Positions 59,781-64,000 of a DNA stretch of 64,000 bases are shown here, piece after piece. Source of the DNA: Sphingomonas sp. (GTDB lineage: Bacteria; Pseudomonadota; Alphaproteobacteria; Sphingomonadales; Sphingomonadaceae); contig JAKFUZ010000011.1 in NCBI GenBank assembly GCA_021732445.1, positions 1-64,000 of the forward strand, given 5' to 3'. The position numbers and the translations under genes were made by a program. Every line of letters begins with the position of its first letter. The stretch's first letter is position 1. Below the pieces are notes generated by a model that saw only the letters and a list, made by a program, of their open reading frames with translations, searched no databases and was not told the origin of the DNA.

Positions 59781-61318
59781 TAGCGGTGTATTCCGGCGCT
59801 ATGGTCGGCGATGGCATCGACCCCGCCAAGCGCCGCGACGAAGCGTTGCATGGCGGCCTGCGCGTCACCGCCAGGGATTATCGGCGCTGAAATCAGCACC
59901 GCAACGGCGGCCTGCGAGCCGCCGAACAGCTTGGCTTTCAGGGTGTTGATCTTGACGGTCCGGTCGCTTGTCGTAGTCATGCCGCCAACGCGATACCAGA
60001 GCGCCACCAGACGTTCCACCCGACCCGATGCCGTGATGCGCATCGCGCGGCCGCCGGCAATATCGGGCACATCGGCGACCCTCACCCAGCGGTCATTTTC
60101 GCGCAAAGGGCCAATGCCAAAGCCGACAAGCTCCTTGCCCTCACGCTGGCTGCCATAGACCGCGATGGCGAGGTCAACCGAGGCGCCCTGCCCATCCCCA
60201 TAGCGGCCAAGCAGAAAGTGATCGGCGCCGGGATAATTAGGGGACCATGACGCACCGGCGTCAGCGCTTATGCGCGCCCAGCCCGGCACCACCGGCAGCG
60301 AAATCTGCTCGGGCAGCGGCGCCGTCCGCCCGGCGATTGCCGCGCCCCAGGCCGGGAAGATCGCGGCAACGGCCAGCACCAGCGCTGCCGCAACCAGCAT
60401 GTCGGTGGACATGCGCGGCGGCGCCAGCGCGGCGGCATCCACCCATGCCGCATCAGGATCACGGTCAAACCATTTCCAGCCGATGGCGAGCACGGCCGCC
60501 ATCACCAGCCCGAAAAACACCCAGCCGAAGATGATATGGTCAAAACCCGTGGCTTGCTCAACTGACGTGAGATAGGCCGCATAAATGGTGCCCGCCGCCC
60601 GCAGGCCATTGGCGATGACGGGGACAATGAGCGCCATGACCATGAAGGCTGCACGGCGACCCCAGGTTACATAGCAGACATTGGCCACCAGCGTGCCATA
60701 AGCCAGCATTGCGATGACGAATTTGGCGCCTGAACACGCCTCTGCCACTTCGAAATAGCCGTTGGGAATGGTGATGAGCACGCCGTCCACGACCGCTGGC
60801 ACGCCCGCCATATGGAGCAGCGCCACCGACATGCTCACCGTCACCGACTGAAGCGGTCCCTCCAGCGATTCCCCAAAGGGCACCAGGAAAAACGCATAGC
60901 ATAGCGGGAACAGCAGCCCGCGCGCCACCTGCGGCCCCAGCATCGTCACGACCGCGCCCTGTAGCAGCATCACCAGGCCAAGGTGGCGGGCAAGCGCAAC
61001 GCTTGCTGCATCGCCCACCAGCCACGCCAGCCCCCCAAGCGCGACAAGCCCAAGCCCGGGCGCCCAGGCCAATGGTCTTATCGGTGCCAGGTCGTGCCGG
61101 CGCTGCCACACCAGCCAGGTGATGACCGGTCCGATGAACAGGCAATGCCCAAAGGTCGTGTTGGTCCACCAGATATGCGCCAGCCCCGCCGCATCGTTGA
61201 AAAACAGCAGCAACAGCGCAGTCACTGTGCCGGCAAGCAGTGCCAGGTGGCGCTGCCACGCTGCCGCCGCGTCATGATCGAGCGGGGCGCCGCCAGTGAT
61301 TGGAAGCGCGGCCGTCAT
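59780..61318 (-). CDS. xrtA: Exosortase A fused to an EpsI domain
   Basis: A 512-residue fusion. Residues about 20-300 are a multi-helix exosortase with the catalytic Cys in AEACSGAKFVIAML, Arg in VPVIANGLRAAGTIY and His in FDHIIFGW. Residues about 310-505 are the EpsI (DUF3485) domain, starting after another membrane helix. Exosortase A cleaves PEP-CTERM proteins at the envelope and is tied to exopolysaccharide export. It overlaps the glycosyltransferase gene by 4 nt and the amidotransferase gene by one base. Confidence 0.92.
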   Translation of the reverse strand: MTAALPITGGAPLDHDAAAAWQRHLALLAGTVTALLLLFFNDAAGLAHIWWTNTTFGHCLFIGPVITWLVWQRRHDLAPIRPLAWAPGLGLVALGGLAWLVGDAASVALARHLGLVMLLQGAVVTMLGPQVARGLLFPLCYAFFLVPFGESLEGPLQSVTVSMSVALLHMAGVPAVVDGVLITIPNGYFEVAEACSGAKFVIAMLAYGTLVANVCYVTWGRRAAFMVMALIVPVIANGLRAAGTIYAAYLTSVEQATGFDHIIFGWVFFGLVMAAVLAIGWKWFDRDPDAAWVDAAALAPPRMSTDMLVAAALVLAVAAIFPAWGAAIAGRTAPLPEQISLPVVPGWARISADAGASWSPNYPGADHFLLGRYGDGQGASVDLAIAVYGSQREGKELVGFGIGPLRENDRWVRVADVPDIAGGRAMRITASGRVERLVALWYRVGGMTTTSDRTVKINTLKAKLFGGSQAAVAVLISAPIIPGGDAQAAMQRFVAALGGVDAIADHSAGIHR

Positions 61319-62526
61319 GCGGCCGACCGTGCAGCGCCATCGCGCCCGACAAGGCCCATCAGTGCTTCAAGCGGCGCGAGGCGGGCGTTCCAGCCATAGC
61401 GCCGGATGACCTGCGCGCGGGCCGCCTGCCCCAGAGCGCGCGCCCGTTCCGGCTCGGCGAGCAGCGCGTTGATGGCCGACGCCATGGCGCCGTCATCCTG
61501 TGCCACGTGCAGTGTGCCTGCATGGTCAATGCCCTCGGCTGCGACCGCCGATGCCACCACGGGCCGCGCCATGGCCATTGCTTCGAGCACCTTGTTCTGA
61601 ATTCCCCGCGCCACCCTGAGCGGTGCTGCAACTATATCGGCCGCCGCGAGCCAGCCGCGCACGTCGGCGACCTCGCCCGTCACCACCACGCCCGGCAGGC
61701 CGGCAAGCGCGCGAACCGCGGCGCCAGGATTGCGCCCGACAATGGCAAATTCCGCTTCCGGGTGCAGCGCCCTTACCTGCGGCAGGACATCGCTCGCAAA
61801 CCACGATACTGCGTCCACATTCGGCGGATAATCCATCTGGCCCGTAAACGCGATGAGCGGGCCATTGGTCGCAACGCGGGAAAATGCCGCCATGGGGTCA
61901 AACAACGCGGTATCGATCCCGTTTTCAACCACATGCACGCGTGGCGTGCCGGTTGCGGCGGTGAACAGCGCGGCCTCGGCATCGCTCACGAACAGGCTGG
62001 CATCAGCCCTTGCCGCGACCGTCGTTTCGTGTGCGCGCAGCAACCGGCCCTCGCGGCGCAGCATCCACCGCATCGGCGCACGGGCCTGTTCAGCATAGGC
62101 GGTGAACTTGGCCGAATCCATGTCGCAAAAGTCCATGATGATCCGCGCGCCGCAACCGGGCGGCACATATTGTGCCATCTGGCTTGAAAACACATAGATG
62201 GTCTCAATTGGACGCTGCCGGAGAGTGGCGGCCACGGCTGCGTGCATCGCAGGGCTGTCGAACGCGGCCAGCGATGCCGCGCGGCCGCTCGCCAGTGCCC
62301 GCAGCGCCGCCACGGGCTTGGAGATGCCGCGCCACTGCGCCACAAGGTCGCCGACCAAGGGCGCAAGATCGGCCTTGCGCGACATATCGCGCGCGTCATC
62401 GACAAAGGTGGCCAGATGCACGGTTCCGCGGTCAGCCAGAAACTTCAGGATATTGAAGCTGCGGATCTTGTCGCCCCGGTCCGGCGGATATGGAATTCGG
62501 TGCGCCAGAAACAGGATGTCGCCCAT
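61315..62526 (-). CDS. XrtA/PEP-CTERM system glycosyltransferase (TIGR03087-like)
   Basis: A 403-residue GT-B glycosyltransferase. The start MGDILFLAHRIPYPPDRGDKI is characteristic of the exosortase-associated family, and the C-terminal half has the GT4-like segment APLRVARGIQNKVLEAMAMARPVV with the UDP-sugar glutamate. It should add a sugar to the lipid-linked exopolysaccharide repeat. ATG 62526 shares one base with the FemAB stop codon. Confidence 0.9.
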   Translation of the reverse strand: MGDILFLAHRIPYPPDRGDKIRSFNILKFLADRGTVHLATFVDDARDMSRKADLAPLVGDLVAQWRGISKPVAALRALASGRAASLAAFDSPAMHAAVAATLRQRPIETIYVFSSQMAQYVPPGCGARIIMDFCDMDSAKFTAYAEQARAPMRWMLRREGRLLRAHETTVAARADASLFVSDAEAALFTAATGTPRVHVVENGIDTALFDPMAAFSRVATNGPLIAFTGQMDYPPNVDAVSWFASDVLPQVRALHPEAEFAIVGRNPGAAVRALAGLPGVVVTGEVADVRGWLAAADIVAAPLRVARGIQNKVLEAMAMARPVVASAVAAEGIDHAGTLHVAQDDGAMASAINALLAEPERARALGQAARAQVIRRYGWNARLAPLEALMGLVGRDGAARSAA

Positions 62527-63599
62527 CACCCAAGGCCCGCAGAAATTAGTGGCCCCGCCCGGTTGGCGATCCACAGCGGCAGCTTGCGCCACATCGCGAC
62601 CTGCAGGCGGTAGCGCGGGCTCAGCGGGTTTACCTCGCGCGGCGCGGCGCCATCTGCCGCGCGTTTGAAATAGGTGAGCGGGTTGCCCTCAAAACCCCAG
62701 TTCTTCTTGAAGGCCGCCGGCCCTGTGCCCGCCTTTGACCGGCCAAAGTCAAACCGCGTGCAGCCCCGGCGGCGGGCATGGCCCATCAGCGCGAAATACA
62801 TCAGGTCATTCGCGCGCAGCCCCCGCGCTGCCTGTGTGCCGCCGCCCCAATAGGGAAACACCGTTTCGCCCCTATACAGGCTGAGCACGGCGGCAACCGG
62901 TGCGCCTGCAAGCCAGACCACGAGAATATCGGCCGCGTCGCCAAAGGCCGTGAGCACTTCTTGGAACAGCTTTTGCGGAAAAACCGGCGTGCCAAGATTG
63001 CGGACCGATTCAGCATATACCGCATAATGCGCGGCCTGATGGCGGGCATCGGCGCCCGTGGTTACGACAAGGTCGCCACAAAGCGCCTTGCGCACCTCAG
63101 CGCGCTGCTTGCGCGGGATGGCCAGCAGTTCGGCCTCATCATCAGCGGCCAGCGACCGGACAAAACCCAGATAGGTGTCTGCGTCCACCGACCAGCCTGC
63201 ACCCGGATGTGCCCCGCCACGCAGCTCCATGGTCGGGCAGCGGCGCTCGGCGGCGAGCGCCCAGCCGGCATCGACCAGCGCCGTTGCGGCATTGTCGGCG
63301 GTTGCCAGCACCCCCCCGCCGACGCCGAACCCCGCCGATACCAGCGCCCGGCCAAACAATGGCGACCCAATTTCGGTAAGCGGCACCATGCCCGCAATCT
63401 GGCCATCGGCACGCTCAGCGACCAGACAATGCGCCCGCTGCCCGCAACCCCGCGCGACCGCCATCGTCCAGTGCGGCAAATGGAAGGGCGTGGCGGCCGG
63501 GTGCGCCTCGACAAACGCCGTCAGGCGAGCGATCTCGGCGGTATCATCCAGCCGGGCCGCGCGCACCGCAACCGGCGTGCCGAGAAGCGCCATCGTCAT
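62526..63599 (-). CDS. FemAB family XrtA/PEP-CTERM system-associated protein
   Basis: A 357-residue protein with two GNAT-like folds of the FemAB type. Recognisable segments: AIPRKQRAEVRKAL, PVFPQKLFQEVL and LMYFALMGHARRRGCTRFDFGRSKAGTG. Members of this class sit in exosortase gene sets and are thought to acylate or aminoacylate envelope polymers. Its start overlaps the deacetylase gene's stop codon by 4 nt. Confidence 0.88.
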   Translation of the reverse strand: MTMALLGTPVAVRAARLDDTAEIARLTAFVEAHPAATPFHLPHWTMAVARGCGQRAHCLVAERADGQIAGMVPLTEIGSPLFGRALVSAGFGVGGGVLATADNAATALVDAGWALAAERRCPTMELRGGAHPGAGWSVDADTYLGFVRSLAADDEAELLAIPRKQRAEVRKALCGDLVVTTGADARHQAAHYAVYAESVRNLGTPVFPQKLFQEVLTAFGDAADILVVWLAGAPVAAVLSLYRGETVFPYWGGGTQAARGLRANDLMYFALMGHARRRGCTRFDFGRSKAGTGPAAFKKNWGFEGNPLTYFKRAADGAAPREVNPLSPRYRLQVAMWRKLPLWIANRAGPLISAGLG

Positions 63600-64000
63600 G
63601 CGCCGCGTGCCGCTTCATCTGCGACCACGGAGTCCACGCGCCCCCATTCGTGGCGTGCAATGAGGGTGCGCAGTTTTCCCGCCATCGCGCCCAGCCGGCT
63701 GTAATGCCGCAGGCGCGACTTGAATGGCGCGCCGGGGATGCGGGGCTGGCCGGGGTCGATTTCCCATGGATGGAAATAGAAGATGGCGGGCCTGCCCTCG
63801 CCCTCATTGACCTGCCGGACCGCCCAGTCAGTGAAGGCGCCGGGGAATAGCCGGAAAAAGCCGCCGCCCGTCGCCATGCGCCGCTTGCCCAGTTGCGCAA
63901 CCGTCACCGGCAGCTCGACAAGCGGGGAACCGGCAACGGGGCGAAAGCCAAAGCGCGGTGCTTCGGGCCAGCCATAATGGTCGTGCGCGAGCGGGGCGAC
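63596..64000 (-). CDS. XrtA system polysaccharide deacetylase, C-terminal part (partial)
   Basis: The last 134 residues of a gene that runs off the window end. The visible part contains GGGFFRLFPGAFTDWAV and AIFYFHPWEIDPGQPRIP, typical of the exosortase-associated polysaccharide deacetylase family; the histidine in FHPWE is a conserved catalytic-domain residue. The metal-binding Asp/His residues lie outside the window. It is the first visible gene of the minus-strand operon. Confidence 0.85.
   Translation of the reverse strand, partial: VAPLAHDHYGWPEAPRFGFRPVAGSPLVELPVTVAQLGKRRMATGGGFFRLFPGAFTDWAVRQVNEGEGRPAIFYFHPWEIDPGQPRIPGAPFKSRLRHYSRLGAMAGKLRTLIARHEWGRVDSVVADEAARGA

Noticed and set aside
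1-64000. tRNA genes, CRISPR arrays, prophage or insertion sequences
   Set aside because: I found no cloverleaf with a CCA-type end, no regularly spaced repeats and no transposase or integrase motifs.

Overview
The window looks like a chromosome segment of an alphaproteobacterium of the Sphingomonadales (Sphingomonas, Sphingopyxis or a relative). Reasons: high GC throughout, a ChpT-type phosphotransferase beside che genes, RpoH as heat-shock sigma factor, an exosortase A (XrtA) exopolysaccharide operon, an alphaproteobacterial type A RNase P RNA and the order rpsP-rimM-trmD-rplS. The genus call is inference. No tRNA, rRNA, CRISPR array or intact insertion sequence was seen.

Layout. 0.4-12.4 kb is accessory-looking and loosely packed: a GST-like gene, a SnoaL-like protein, an SDR, three cytochrome P460-type haem lipoproteins (two share a nearly identical 158-residue C-terminal part), an AhpD-like gene with a divergent AraC regulator, a lactonase-type propeller gene cut by one in-frame amber codon, and two tandem paralogous AraC regulators. 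It also holds several coding-poor stretches, one of 1.1 kb. 12.4-30 kb is mostly housekeeping: PilZ, rpmE, an SDR overlapping an M2 peptidase, a hydrolase/MarR pair, asd with a GFA protein, a DPP IV peptidase, rpsP-rimM-trmD-rplS, ffh, an EAL protein, and mtaB-ftsY-yciB.

30-35.3 kb carries sodB and then the phage-shock locus: pspF divergent from a sigma54-type promoter, a 52-residue leader protein, pspA, pspB, pspC and then six more small genes on the same strand. Each of the six encodes one N-terminal membrane segment and a short C-terminal coiled coil that repeats the ends of PspB and PspC. This expanded Psp array is the most interesting system in the window.

35.3-45.2 kb: sufE, a 2Fe-2S protein, a J-domain protein, RNase P RNA, an amidase/EamA pair, and a run cheR-cheB-cheY-cheW-cheA-chpT-JAMM protease (all minus). 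45.2-53.7 kb: rluD, rpoH, mtgA, ybaB, dnaX, SRP RNA, a ferredoxin with two tandem cysteine desulfurases, and an alpha/beta hydrolase. 53.5-57.9 kb: a small membrane protein with a threonine dehydratase, a polyamine module (group IV PLP decarboxylase plus deoxyhypusine-synthase-like enzyme and a 59-residue HTH protein) and a MAPEG protein. 57.9-64 kb is the downstream part of an XrtA operon on the minus strand (deacetylase, FemAB, glycosyltransferase, exosortase, amidotransferase), joined by 1-4 nt overlaps and running off the window end.
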